This document shows positions 44,891 through 53,004 of a DNA stretch of 64,000 nt, piece by piece. The notes beneath the pieces were generated by a model. That model was not told the DNA's origin. It did not search any database and saw nothing but the letters and a program-made list of their open reading frames with translations. A program made the translations under genes and the position numbers. The DNA comes from Actinoplanes xinjiangensis (lineage in GTDB: Bacteria; Actinomycetota; Actinomycetes; Mycobacteriales; Micromonosporaceae), in assembly GCF_003148685.1 (NCBI RefSeq), contig NZ_QGGR01000007.1, positions 248,001 through 312,000 on the forward strand. The letters are read 5' to 3'. The number at the start of each line of letters is the position of its first letter. The stretch's first letter is position 1.

Positions 44891-45397
44891 TCAGAGGGTG
44901 TGGAAGTCGCCGTCGTGGTAGAGCAGCGGGGCGCTGTGATCGGCGAGCCCGACCTCCTCCACCCGGGCGATGACCAGGTGTGCGCCGCCGGCCGGATGCC
45001 GGTGTTCGACGGCGACCCGCAGCCAGGCCGCGGCGCCCTCCAGGACCGGCTCGCCGGTCGGCAGCCGGCGCCAGCGCGTCGGCGCGCCGAACCGGTCGAT
45101 GCCGCTGGTCGCGAAGGTGCGGGCCAGTTCGGTGTGCCCGGCGCCCAGCAGGTGCACGACGGCGGTTCCGGCGTCGCGCAGATGCGGCCAGGCCGAGGCG
45201 GTCGCCAGGATGCCGAACGACAGCAGCGGCGGCTCGGCCGACAGTGACGCGAGTGACGTGACGGTGACACCGGCGGCGCCGCGGCCCGCGTCGGCGGTGA
45301 CCACGGCCACCCCGGCGGCGTGGCGGCGGAAGACCTGACGGAACAGAGCGGCGTCGACGGGTGTCGACGGGGTCGGGCGGGAAACGGTGACGGTCAC
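44891..45397 (-). CDS. NAD(P)H:flavin reductase (supplies FMNH2 to the operon's monooxygenases)
   Basis: 168 residues from the GTG at 45397, which has GGGAGT at the right spacing; the ATG at 45469 is also in frame but touches a TATAGT -10, which makes it unlikely. The split-barrel flavin-binding domain shows VFRRHAAGVAVVTAD and VTVTSLASLSAEPPLLSFGI, with HLVIARVEEVGL near the end. This family reduces FMN for two-component monooxygenases, of which three follow in the operon. Confidence 0.88.
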   Translation of the reverse strand: MTVTVSRPTPSTPVDAALFRQVFRRHAAGVAVVTADAGRGAAGVTVTSLASLSAEPPLLSFGILATASAWPHLRDAGTAVVHLLGAGHTELARTFATSGIDRFGAPTRWRRLPTGEPVLEGAAAWLRVAVEHRHPAGGAHLVIARVEEVGLADHSAPLLYHDGDFHTL

Positions 45398-45527
45398 GGG
45401 CGGACTCCCAACCGGAATCGAGACGGGCGGTGGCCCCTCCCGGTGGCTCACCACCGGGGCTGAATTCATACTATACAGCTAGGATTAGAAGGCAATAATG
45501 CGCCGAGGTGAAATAAGTCGATGCAGG
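45398..45527 (-). promoter_or_regulatory. Candidate internal promoter of the organosulfur operon
   Basis: The 58 bp after the ROK stop are A/T-rich. On the minus strand TATAGT (45475-45470) is a clear -10, with no strong -35 (TTATTG at 17 bp). Transcription from here would give a leader of about 65 bases before the GTG at 45397. It would let the eight structural genes be expressed apart from the ROK gene. Confidence 0.45.
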
Positions 45528-46757
45528 TCAGGATGCGTGCAGGCGAACCTGGAACTCCAGCGGAGACGCGTAGATCTGATCGAGAGCGACCGCCCCGCCG
45601 GCCACCGCCAGCACCGTGCCCGGGAAACTCGACGGGTGCACCACCCGCTCCACCTCGGCGCCCGCCGACGACCACGCCGCGATCTCGGCCCGCACCGTGG
45701 CGAGAGAATCCGGCAGCTGGTTCACACCCGCCTCGGCGACCACCAGCACCTCCGGATCGAACAGGTCCAGCAGCAGCGCCGCCGCCCGGCCCACCAGCCG
45801 CGCCCGCTCCCGCAACAGCGCCACGGCCCCGGCACTGCCGCCCTCGGCCGCCGCCACCAGGGCCGCGATCTCCGGCCGGTCGATCAGCCCGGCCGCCATC
45901 GCCCGCCGGACCAGCACCCGCTCCGACACCGCCGCCTGGAGGCAGCCGACCCGCCCGCACGCGCACGCCTCCCGGCAGCCCTCGACCGGCAGGTGCGCGA
46001 CCGCCCCCGACGCCGACCGCGGTCCCTGATGGACGTCCCCACCGGTGGCGAACGCCACGTCCACCACATTGCCGACGAACAGGTGCACGGCGCTCTCCCG
46101 GGCGCGCCCGGCCACCTCGCCGAACAGCAGCTCACCGCGGAGCAGGGCCCGCGAGTTGTTGTCGGCCCGGACCGGCAGCCCGGTCGCCTCGGCCAGCGCC
46201 GCCGCGATCGGCACGTCCCGCCAGCCCAGTGCCGGATGCTCGACGATCGTGCCGTGCGGGGAGTCCACCCAGCCGCCGGTCGCCACCCCCAGCCCCAGGA
46301 TCCGTCGCCGCGCCCCGTGCGTGCGCCGGATCGCCGCGATCCGCGCCGCGACCGCCGTGACCACGCTCGCCGGATCGGTCCGCCCGTGCGGCTCCCGCAC
46401 CTGCGTGATGATCCGGCCCCGCAGATCCAGCAGGGACACCGTGATCCGGGGAACCGCTATGTGCACCCCGATCACCGCCGGGCCGTCGGCCGGCAGGTCC
46501 AGCGGCACGTGCGGCCGCCCGATCCCCGGCTTGCCGGCCGCCTCCGGCGCCTCCCGCACCAGGCCGCGCTCCAGCAGTGACCCGACCACCCCGGTCACCG
46601 ACGCCGCCGACAGCCGGGTCACCCGGGCCACCGAACTGCGGGCGATCGGCCCGTGGTCGAGAACGGCACGCAGCACGGCCCCGGCCGAGTCCCGCGACCG
46701 GCGTGCCCCGGCCGGCGGCAGGTCGCCACGCCGGGTCGTACGCCGGTCCTCGATCAT
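45528..46757 (-). CDS. ROK-family transcriptional repressor
   Basis: 409 residues: an N-terminal MarR-like winged helix (SVARVTRLSAASVTGVVGSLLERGLV) and a sugar-kinase-fold ROK domain. The zinc motif CREACACGRVGCLQ and the GIGRPHVPL entry are seen. The kinase catalytic Asp region reads ADNNSRALLRGELL: an Asn sits where sugar-binding ROK proteins have the Asp in DNDA, and no ATP loop is evident, so it should be a ligand-binding repressor, not a kinase. ROK repressors normally sense sugars or amino sugars; here it leads a sulfur operon, which is unusual. It lies 58 bp upstream of the flavin reductase gene. Confidence 0.88.
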   Translation of the reverse strand: MIEDRRTTRRGDLPPAGARRSRDSAGAVLRAVLDHGPIARSSVARVTRLSAASVTGVVGSLLERGLVREAPEAAGKPGIGRPHVPLDLPADGPAVIGVHIAVPRITVSLLDLRGRIITQVREPHGRTDPASVVTAVAARIAAIRRTHGARRRILGLGVATGGWVDSPHGTIVEHPALGWRDVPIAAALAEATGLPVRADNNSRALLRGELLFGEVAGRARESAVHLFVGNVVDVAFATGGDVHQGPRSASGAVAHLPVEGCREACACGRVGCLQAAVSERVLVRRAMAAGLIDRPEIAALVAAAEGGSAGAVALLRERARLVGRAAALLLDLFDPEVLVVAEAGVNQLPDSLATVRAEIAAWSSAGAEVERVVHPSSFPGTVLAVAGGAVALDQIYASPLEFQVRLHAS

Positions 46758-46798
46758 CTGACCAGCGTAAATCGCACTTCTCGTCGATGTCGCGTCTG

Positions 46799-46825
46799 GT
46801 TACCGGTCGTTTCACGGTCGGTAAC
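46799..46825. promoter_or_regulatory. GTTACC..GGTAAC inverted repeat, candidate ROK operator
   Basis: GTTACC (46799-46804) and GGTAAC (46820-46825) with 15 bp between, 42 bp before the ROK start codon, in the divergent gap to the membrane protein gene. Position fits autorepression; no second copy was found near 45470. Confidence 0.4.
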
Positions 46826-46872
46826 ACCGGCTCGGGATGTCACGTACCGCCGAGGTTGATCGTCCCTATCGC

Positions 46873-47298
46873 ATGAGCATCCCGATCTCCACCAAGCGCC
46901 TGACCGTGGCCGCGCTGGCCGTCACCGCGGCGGTCCTCGGCGTCTGGGCGGCGGCCTTCCCGCTGTCCTTCTACGCCGATTTCCCCCTTCCCGGACGGCA
47001 CTGGGTGTCGGCGCTCGGCCCGTACAACGAGCACCTGACCCGGGACGTCGGCGGCCTGTTCCTGGCCCTGCTGGTGCTGAGCGTCTGGGCGCTGCGCCAC
47101 CCGACGCCGACCGCCCTGCGGGTGACCGGCGGCGCGTGGACGGTCTTCACCGCCGAGCATTTCGTCTGGCACGTCCTCCACCTGGACGTCTTCCCGGTCG
47201 CCGACCGGATCGGCAACGTGGTCGCCCTCGCCGCGATGCTGCTGGCCTCGATCCTGCTGCTCCTGCCGGACCGTCCCACCGCGGAAGCGAACGCCTGA
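46873..47298 (+). CDS. Four-helix integral membrane protein, hypothetical
   Basis: 141 residues from ATG 46873 (an ATG at 46837 is also in frame). Hydrophobic segments near 10-30, 55-75, 82-100 and 112-130. The motif LGPYNEHLTRDVGGLFLALL followed by FTAEHFVWHVLHL with paired His is shared by small DUF-type actinobacterial membrane proteins. No known function. It is divergent from the ROK gene. Confidence 0.7.
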   Translation: MSIPISTKRLTVAALAVTAAVLGVWAAAFPLSFYADFPLPGRHWVSALGPYNEHLTRDVGGLFLALLVLSVWALRHPTPTALRVTGGAWTVFTAEHFVWHVLHLDVFPVADRIGNVVALAAMLLASILLLLPDRPTAEANA

Positions 47299-47393
47299 GC
47301 CCACGCGAGACCCGGCCGGCCCTCCCGCCGGTTCCACGCGTCGGCCGGGATCAGCTCGGCAAGCTGCCGCCGGGGACCGGGACTTCCAGCGGG

Positions 47394-47618
47394 TCAACGA
47401 ACACAGTCGGCGCTAGGGCATCCACCGGAACTCCCTCGTACCGGGTGAAGGACGTAGATTGCGCCGCTGCTCCGACCGTCATCAATCTCAGCCAGGGTGA
47501 GCTGGTCGCAGCGGACCTCTCGCACATATCCAGGCCCGGACCCGATGTCGATCCACACCCGGGCGAAGCCGTCAGCCGGCAGGGCGCGCGGGCCGGCGGC
47601 CATGATCGGCGGGCTCAC
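47394..47618 (-). CDS. Small hypothetical protein (74 aa), second of an overlapping pair
   Basis: Reading from the GTG at 47618, which overlaps the stop of the 47-residue gene (GTGA), gives 74 codons with a sensible beta-type core: FARVWIDIGSGPGYVREV, then TLAEIDDGRSSGAIYVLHPV. Overlapping stop-start and codon use support coding. It ends at 47394. I do not recognise the family. It lies downstream of an XRE regulator on the same strand. Confidence 0.5.
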   Translation of the reverse strand: MSPPIMAAGPRALPADGFARVWIDIGSGPGYVREVRCDQLTLAEIDDGRSSGAIYVLHPVRGSSGGCPSADCVR

Positions 47619-47758
47619 GCGGCCCGCTCCGCCTGGCCGAGGATGCGCCGCACCGCGGCGTTGTGTTCGGCTGCCTGCCGGCGCGCGGCTTCCTGCCAAG
47701 CCCGAGCGGCACGTAGTCGACGTCGCCACATCACGCGCCGCATGATCTCGGTGAGCAT
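47615..47758 (-). CDS. Tiny helical protein (47 aa), first of an overlapping pair
   Basis: An ATG at 47758 preceded by GGAGGCGG opens 47 codons: an Arg-rich start (MRRVMWRRRLRAARAW) and a long helix (QEAARRQAAEHNAAVRRILG) that could bind nucleic acid or coil. It ends in TGA at 47615, sharing bases with the next GTG start. The ribosome site and the overlap support it. Unknown function. Confidence 0.5.
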   Translation of the reverse strand: MLTEIMRRVMWRRRLRAARAWQEAARRQAAEHNAAVRRILGQAERAA

Positions 47759-47764
47759 GCCCGC

Positions 47765-47919
47765 CTCCGAAATTCGGGGCGGCAGGCGCATCACGGGGCG
47801 CCCGCCGCCGGTCTGGGACGGCGGCGGGCCACGGAACTTCGCACGGTCGCGCTGCCCGCCGCCGCTGGGATCGAAGTTAAGGGCGGGCCCGCAAGGGCAG
47901 GGGCACAGTTTGTGCCCGC
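47765..47919 (-). terminator. Gap with hairpin after the XRE-TPR gene
   Basis: CCCGCCGCC and GGCGGCGGG form a 9-bp stem around 47800-47828, about 90 bp after the XRE stop. It may end that transcript so that the two tiny genes are a separate unit. Confidence 0.4.
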
Positions 47920-49167
47920 TTATGCGGCCAGCAGACCGATCTTCACGGCGAGCTCAGATGCGCGCCGGCGCCGGGCCGGGCTCTTGGACTCGGTCTCTTC
48001 GAGGACGATCCGCTTGGCGAAGCCGTTGTACCTGATCGTTTCGGGAGCAGCCTCGTGCGCCTTCTCCAGGGCGGCCAGTGCGACGTCCGGCTGCCGGTCG
48101 AGTTGGTACCCCCGCGCCTCCTCGACCCGGTGTCGGGCGCGCCGCGGACGAGACGGAATGATCACCGCGTCTGCCGCCGCCGACTGCCGAACCGACTCGC
48201 CGCCCTGGCGTAGTTCCACGGCCACCGTCACCGCGTGTGCCCCCATGATCGCCCGCGAGTACGAGGTGACCGGATGGTAGTAGCCCTTCGGCAGCCGGTC
48301 GGCCATGGCGCGGGCGGTTTCCCAATATCGCCAGGCGGTGCCGGTCGACCCGCGCCGGGCAGCGGTGTACCCGGCCTCGAAGGTGAGGGCTCCCGTGATC
48401 GCCAGGACGTCGGGCGGCGCATTCTGGAGGAGAGGCTCAAGGTATCTGAGCGTCTCCAGGTTCACCGCGTCGGCGGCATCGAAGTGCGCCGGCCCTGCGT
48501 CGCGGTGCGCCTGGGTGGTCAGCCACGCGGCCACGCCGATTGCGTGCGGGTCCTCGGACTCCTGGGCCGCGATCAGACCGCGCTCGGCAACCCGCCACAG
48601 CAGAGCGGCGTCTGGCTGGTAGGCCACGAAGAATTGGCTCAGCGAGTAGACCTCGGCCAGCACGGCCTGCGCCGCCCGACGTGCCGGGACGGTGTCGGCC
48701 TGCCGGACCGCGATCTGCGCGTCCCGGATCAGGTCCGGCAGCAACGCCCCGATCACCTCGCGGTGGTGGGGAGCCGAGTGCCGTGCCGACCATGCACGCG
48801 CCAGCCGAGCCCGAATGTGGGCAATCGAGGACGCCTCCCGCGCGGTGGCGACCGGAAAAGCATCCACGGCCGCTTTGACGGCCGCGAGGCGCGGATGGCC
48901 GGGGCCGACGAACAGATCGACGTGGAGTGACTGGTCGCCGGTGAGGTCGGCCAGATCGCGTACCCGAAGCGACTCGGCGAGGGCGAGGATGATCTCCAGC
49001 TTCGGCGTTCCCAGGCGGCCGGTCTCCAGTCCCTTGACCCACGACCCGGACTTGCCGACCAGACCGCCGAGTTGTTCTCGGTTGAGGCCCTTGCGTGTGC
49101 GAAGGATCTGAAGTCGCTGACCGAATGCCAGCGGATCGGTGTACGGGTCCGGAGGGTATTCGTCCAT
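47920..49167 (-). CDS. XRE-family regulator with TPR-like domain
   Basis: 415 residues from ATG 49167, with GGGAG upstream. An N-terminal helix-turn-helix of Cro/CI type (FGQRLQILRTRKGLNREQLGGL, SGSWVKGLETGRLGTP) is followed by about 300 residues of paired helices that look like TPR repeats (ALLPDLIRDAQIAVRQADTV and others). This architecture is widespread in Streptomyces and relatives, often near small genes (BldB/DUF397-like systems), and acts in development. A partner is not certain; the tiny genes at 47.4-47.8 kb lie just downstream. Confidence 0.87.
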   Translation of the reverse strand: MDEYPPDPYTDPLAFGQRLQILRTRKGLNREQLGGLVGKSGSWVKGLETGRLGTPKLEIILALAESLRVRDLADLTGDQSLHVDLFVGPGHPRLAAVKAAVDAFPVATAREASSIAHIRARLARAWSARHSAPHHREVIGALLPDLIRDAQIAVRQADTVPARRAAQAVLAEVYSLSQFFVAYQPDAALLWRVAERGLIAAQESEDPHAIGVAAWLTTQAHRDAGPAHFDAADAVNLETLRYLEPLLQNAPPDVLAITGALTFEAGYTAARRGSTGTAWRYWETARAMADRLPKGYYHPVTSYSRAIMGAHAVTVAVELRQGGESVRQSAAADAVIIPSRPRRARHRVEEARGYQLDRQPDVALAALEKAHEAAPETIRYNGFAKRIVLEETESKSPARRRRASELAVKIGLLAA

Positions 49168-49381
49168 CGGTGCTCCCTGGTAGCGGTCAGGGTGCGGCGG
49201 CCGGCCGCTACTCCGGCCGCCGACATCGACGGTACGCCGCGTCAACGAACAGCGCCGCCGGTTCGCTACACGGTTCCGCCGATCGATCGGACCTCGACGC
49301 TGATCACCTGTCCACAATGGCGGCGTCCCCGCAGGCCGCTCTGCCGTTGGATGGCCCCTCGGCGGCCGTGTGGGATCGACG

Positions 49382-49420
49382 TGTCAGGTGTAGCCTGACG
49401 GCGTCAGGGTGTGCCTGACA
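49382..49420 (+). promoter_or_regulatory. Twin inverted repeats GTCAGG-N5-CCTGAC, operator pair
   Basis: Two 17-bp copies, 49383-49399 and 49403-49419, with centres exactly 20 bp apart, two turns of the helix. They sit 18 bp before the ATG of the ClpX-zinc-finger gene, over its likely promoter. The N5 spacers (TGTAG, GTGTG) differ, so only the arms are kept, as for a dimeric repressor bound as a pair. Confidence 0.7.
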
Positions 49421-49436
49421 GGCTGGGGGAGGGGTC

Positions 49437-49805
49437 ATGAGCGACGTCAAGCTGAACTGTTCGTTCTGTGCCAAGCCGGCCGATGCGGTCGAGAAGCTGA
49501 TCGCCGGGCCGGGGGTCTACATCTGCAACGAGTGCGTGGGGCTCTGCAACGACGTGCTCGGCATCGAGCGGCAGCAGGCGCCGGACGAGCCGGCCACGCC
49601 GCTGCCGGTGTGGGAGGAGTCGATGACCGATGAGCAGATCCTCGACGTGCTGCCCCGGATCGCCGCGGTCGGCGTGCAGACCGAGGTGAGCCTGCAGCGG
49701 CTGGTCACCATCCTGCGTGAGCGGCGGGTGACCTGGGCGCGGATCGGGTCCGCGCTGCAGATCACCCGCCAGTCGGCATGGGAGCGGTTCTCCGGCGAGG
49801 AGTGA
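49437..49805 (+). CDS. ClpX-type C4 zinc finger / HTH protein
   Basis: 122 residues. The first 45 are a ClpX zinc-binding domain (CSFCAKPADAVEKLIAGPG and YICNECVGLCND): four Cys in two CxxC pairs. The rest is not ClpX; it has helices with VTWARIGSALQITRQSAWERF, a helix-turn-helix-like end. No AAA+ domain is present, so it cannot unfold proteins. It may bind DNA or compete with ClpX for adaptors. GGAGGGG precedes the ATG. Both families are clear; the pairing is known in some actinomycete proteins but not understood. Confidence 0.85.
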   Translation: MSDVKLNCSFCAKPADAVEKLIAGPGVYICNECVGLCNDVLGIERQQAPDEPATPLPVWEESMTDEQILDVLPRIAAVGVQTEVSLQRLVTILRERRVTWARIGSALQITRQSAWERFSGEE

Positions 49806-49851
49806 CGGCCCCTCGCCGGAGAACCACGTCGGGGCGGTGCGGCCGCCGGAT

Positions 49852-51465
49852 TCACAGGGTGAAGCCGGCGACCAGTTCCCGCAGTTCGTTGCTGGTGCGG
49901 CTCAGGCTTCCGGCGTTCTCCCGGGCCCGGGTGGCGATGGTGGTGGTGGCACCGACCGCGCCGGCCACCCCGGCGATGTTGGTGGCGATGTCGGCGCTGC
50001 TGTCCGCCACCTCGGCCACGTTGCGGCTCATCTCGCTGGTGGTGGCGGTCTGCTCCTCCACGGCCGCGGCGATCAGGGTCTGGAAGTCGCTGATCCGGGT
50101 GACCACCTCACCGATCCGGCTGATCGCGCCGACCGCGTTGTGCGAGTCCGACTGGATCGCCTTGACCAGCCGGGAGATCTCCTCGGTGGCCCGTGCGGTC
50201 TCCTGCGACAGCTCCTTGACCTCGCCGGCCACCACCGCGAAGCCCTTGCCGAGTTCGCCGGCGCGGGCGGCCTCGATGGTGGCGTTGAGGGCCAGCAGGT
50301 TGGTCTGCTCGGCGATCGCCGTGATCATCGCGACCACGGCGCTGATCTCCGCGGACGAGTCGCCGAGCTTGGCGACGGTCTGGTTGGTCTGGTCGACCAC
50401 GGTGACGGCCTCGCCGGCGACCCGGGCCGCCTCGCCGGCATTGCGGGCGATCTCGTCGATGGCCTGGTTCATCTCGGCACTGCCGGCCTGGAGGGTCTGC
50501 ACGTTGCCGGAGACGTGACCGGCGGACGTGGCAACCGTCGCCGCCTGTGCGTCCATCTCGGTGCTGGCGTCGGCGATCTGCTCGGAGACCGTCGACAGCT
50601 CGTGCGAGGCGGTGGCGACCGCGCCGGCGTGACCGGCGATCGCCGAGACGGTCGCCCGCAGCGACGACGCGGTCTCGTTGACCGCCGCACCGAGCCGGCC
50701 CAGCTCGTCGCCGCGCGTCACGTCGACGCTGACGGTCAGGTCGCGGTCGGCCAGCCGCCGCAGCGCCCCGACCACGACGGCCAGCGGGCCGACGACGGAC
50801 CGGGTGACCCAGATCCCCATGAGCACCGCGACCAGGACGGCCAGCGCGAGCGCCGCCCCGAGCACGGTCAGCGCGGTGCCGCGAACCTCGTCGACCTCGG
50901 CACGCAGGGCCGCGGCCCGGGCGTTGACGGACTCGTCCAGGGCCGCGGTGATCTCCAGGACCTTGCCGTACGCCTCGGACGCCTCACCGCCGTTGACGCT
51001 CTTCATCGTCCTGTCGAGAGCCGCCCGATCGTCCGCGGACAGCCACTCGTCCAGCTTCTCGTCCCAGGCGAAGAAGTCGTCCCAGGCCGGTTCGAGGTCG
51101 TCGAAGAGGGCCCGTTCGGCAGCGGTCATGCCGTCGGTGTTCGTTGCCTTCAGACCCTCGTAGAGGGCCTTCTTGGACTTGAGCTCACCCTGCCGGTTGT
51201 AGCCCTCGGGGCCGGTGGCCCAGGCGTATCCGAACGCCGCGACGTCGGAGATCCACAGGCCCTGCCAGCCGGTCACGTCGGCGGCGTTGTACTTGGCGTC
51301 TTGAATGTCGTCGCGGACCTTTTCGAGGCCGGCCATCTCCCGCTCGGCGGCGGCCTGCTGCCGCAGCCCCCACCACCCGGTGCCCGCGGAGGTGACGATG
51401 AGGGCGGTCAGGGCGCAGTAGGAGAGGGCGAGTCGTTTGCCGACACTGATATCACCGATTCGCAT
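49852..51465 (-). CDS. Methyl-accepting chemotaxis protein
   Basis: 537 residues: a membrane helix near 12-34, a periplasmic helical sensing domain (about 35-190), a second helix near 190-212, a HAMP domain (VVGPLAVVVGALRRLADRDL), and a long signalling domain whose hairpin tip is IAEQTNLLALNATIEAARAGE, with methylation helices on each side. No receiver or CheA/CheW genes are here; these act in the host's flagellar system. In actinomycetes this goes with motile spores. The stop faces the zinc-finger gene. Confidence 0.93.
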   Translation of the reverse strand: MRIGDISVGKRLALSYCALTALIVTSAGTGWWGLRQQAAAEREMAGLEKVRDDIQDAKYNAADVTGWQGLWISDVAAFGYAWATGPEGYNRQGELKSKKALYEGLKATNTDGMTAAERALFDDLEPAWDDFFAWDEKLDEWLSADDRAALDRTMKSVNGGEASEAYGKVLEITAALDESVNARAAALRAEVDEVRGTALTVLGAALALAVLVAVLMGIWVTRSVVGPLAVVVGALRRLADRDLTVSVDVTRGDELGRLGAAVNETASSLRATVSAIAGHAGAVATASHELSTVSEQIADASTEMDAQAATVATSAGHVSGNVQTLQAGSAEMNQAIDEIARNAGEAARVAGEAVTVVDQTNQTVAKLGDSSAEISAVVAMITAIAEQTNLLALNATIEAARAGELGKGFAVVAGEVKELSQETARATEEISRLVKAIQSDSHNAVGAISRIGEVVTRISDFQTLIAAAVEEQTATTSEMSRNVAEVADSSADIATNIAGVAGAVGATTTIATRARENAGSLSRTSNELRELVAGFTL

Positions 51466-51533
51466 CGGAAGTTCTTCTCCTAATGAAAGTGTGTACCTCT
51501 CTCTCGGCGGGGACGTGATCGGTCTGAGTGAAA

Positions 51534-51562
51534 GGCGCCGCGGACCCGACGTCCGCGGCGCC
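51534..51562. terminator. Terminator downstream of the mannanase gene
   Basis: A 12-bp perfect stem (GGCGCCGCGGAC / GTCCGCGGCGCC) with AAAs on one side and TTTs on the other, 9 bp after the mannanase stop. Works for the minus strand and could work the other way too. Confidence 0.85.
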
Positions 51563-51570
51563 TTTCACGC

Positions 51571-52935
51571 TCAGGCTGCGGCGCAGGTCACAGCCGGGTT
51601 GTTGTTGCTGGTGCCGCGGGAGGCGGTGAAGCCCCAGGCCGCCTCGGCACCGGCCGCGAGCCGCCCGTTGTAGGCGGCGTTGCGGGCGGTGACCGTCTCA
51701 CCCGAGGAGCTGACGGTCGCGTTCCACGAGTTGGTGAAGCGCTGCCCGTCGGGCCACGTCCACGTGACGGTCCAGCCGGTGATCGCGCTGGTGCCGGCCT
51801 TGACGGTGACGGTGCCCTGGAAGCCGCCGGTCCACGAGTTGGTGACCGCGTACGTGGCGGTGCAGCCACCGGCCGGCGGGTTGCCGGTCGAGGGCGACGG
51901 CGGGTTCGACGACGACGGGCCGCCGGGCGACGGGGAATTGGTGCCGCCGAAGACACTGGCCTCCCGGGAGGTCGCCTTGATGCCGTTGGCGCCGTTGAAG
52001 AGCCGCTGGCCCCAGCTGGTCAGCTGCGCCGGGTTGAAGTTGGTGACCATGTCGAGGTATTCGACGCCGCCGCCGTTGCCGGACCAGGACCAGCCGAGGT
52101 AACCGATGCCGAGCCGCTGGCTGGTGGCCAGGATGGTCTCCTCGTCGGGGTTGCCGTCGGAGTGGTCGTGGCCGAACTCGCCGACCACGATCGGCAGGCC
52201 GGCGCTCTGGAAACGGCCCAGATAGTCGTTGATCTCGGCGGCGGTGTCGAACACGCCGTACATGTGGATCGAGAAGACGGTGTTGCGCTGGGGATCGGCG
52301 GCGAACACCGAGGCGGCGTTGTCGCGCATGATGAACTGCCAGTCCTGGCCCCAGTTGGGCGCGTCGACCATGATCTGGTGCTGGAATCCGGCGGCCCGCA
52401 GCCGGCTGATCGCGGACTTGGTGTCGGCGGTCCAGCCGGCCGCGGCGGTGCCGTTGCCGTACGGCTCGTTGCCGATGTTGAGGATGACGTAGTTCTCCTG
52501 GCCGGTGAGGGCGCTCTTGATGGAGATCCAGTAGTCGACGGCCTGGGCGAGGGTGGCGGCGCCGGCCTGCTCGCCGTAACCGGTCGTGTCGTGCACCTCC
52601 AGCACGCAGATCAGCCGGTTGGCCTTGCACTGGTTGATCACGTTGGTGACGTCGGCGCTCTCGTTCTTCGTCCAGCGCTGGCCGCTGGCGAGCACGACCC
52701 GGACGGTGTTGGCGCCCAGGGCCTTGATGGCGGCGAGCGAGGTGGTGGTCTGGCCCGCGTACCAGGTGTGGGCGTGGTTGACACCGCGCATCAGGAACGT
52801 GTTGCCGTTGGCGTCGAGGATGCGGGTGCCGGAGACGGTGAATCCGGCAGCGGCCTGGGCCGGCTGCGCGAGGGTGAGGACCGCCGCGGCGGCGGTCAGG
52901 ACGGCCGCAAGGCCGCCCCACCATTTGGCTTTCAT
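51571..52935 (-). CDS. Secreted GH5 (subfamily 8-like) endo-beta-1,4-mannanase with CBM2
   Basis: 454 residues: signal peptide (1-29, cleavage after AQA), catalytic TIM barrel (to about 325), Pro/Ser/Gly linker, and a C-terminal CBM2 cellulose-binding module (from GGCTATYAVTNSW; Cys at both ends). Catalytic Glu residues are in NIGNEPYG (acid/base) and VVGEFGHDH (nucleophile). RGVNHAHTWYAGQT and VLEVHDTTGYGEQ match Streptomyces ManA-type GH5_8 mannanases, a closer fit than GH5 cellulases. CBM2 should anchor it on cellulose while it cuts mannan. GGAGG precedes the ATG. The oligosaccharide importer is divergent. Confidence 0.92.
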   Translation of the reverse strand: MKAKWWGGLAAVLTAAAAVLTLAQPAQAAAGFTVSGTRILDANGNTFLMRGVNHAHTWYAGQTTTSLAAIKALGANTVRVVLASGQRWTKNESADVTNVINQCKANRLICVLEVHDTTGYGEQAGAATLAQAVDYWISIKSALTGQENYVILNIGNEPYGNGTAAAGWTADTKSAISRLRAAGFQHQIMVDAPNWGQDWQFIMRDNAASVFAADPQRNTVFSIHMYGVFDTAAEINDYLGRFQSAGLPIVVGEFGHDHSDGNPDEETILATSQRLGIGYLGWSWSGNGGGVEYLDMVTNFNPAQLTSWGQRLFNGANGIKATSREASVFGGTNSPSPGGPSSSNPPSPSTGNPPAGGCTATYAVTNSWTGGFQGTVTVKAGTSAITGWTVTWTWPDGQRFTNSWNATVSSSGETVTARNAAYNGRLAAGAEAAWGFTASRGTSNNNPAVTCAAA

Positions 52936-53004
52936 GGGGATTCCTCCCTGTCCGTCGGGGACGGTGACGGACAGTCGTCGGGGGACGGTCGTCGAGAATC
53001 TAAA

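Noticed and set aside
45398..45469. ATG at 45469 as start of the flavin reductase
   Set aside because: It directly follows a TATAGT -10 hexamer, while the GTG at 45397 has a well-spaced ribosome site and fits the family length.
49383..49419. Twin inverted repeats as a terminator pair
   Set aside because: They lie upstream of a gene start with no gene ending just before, have 6-bp stems and no U-run; an operator reading fits better.
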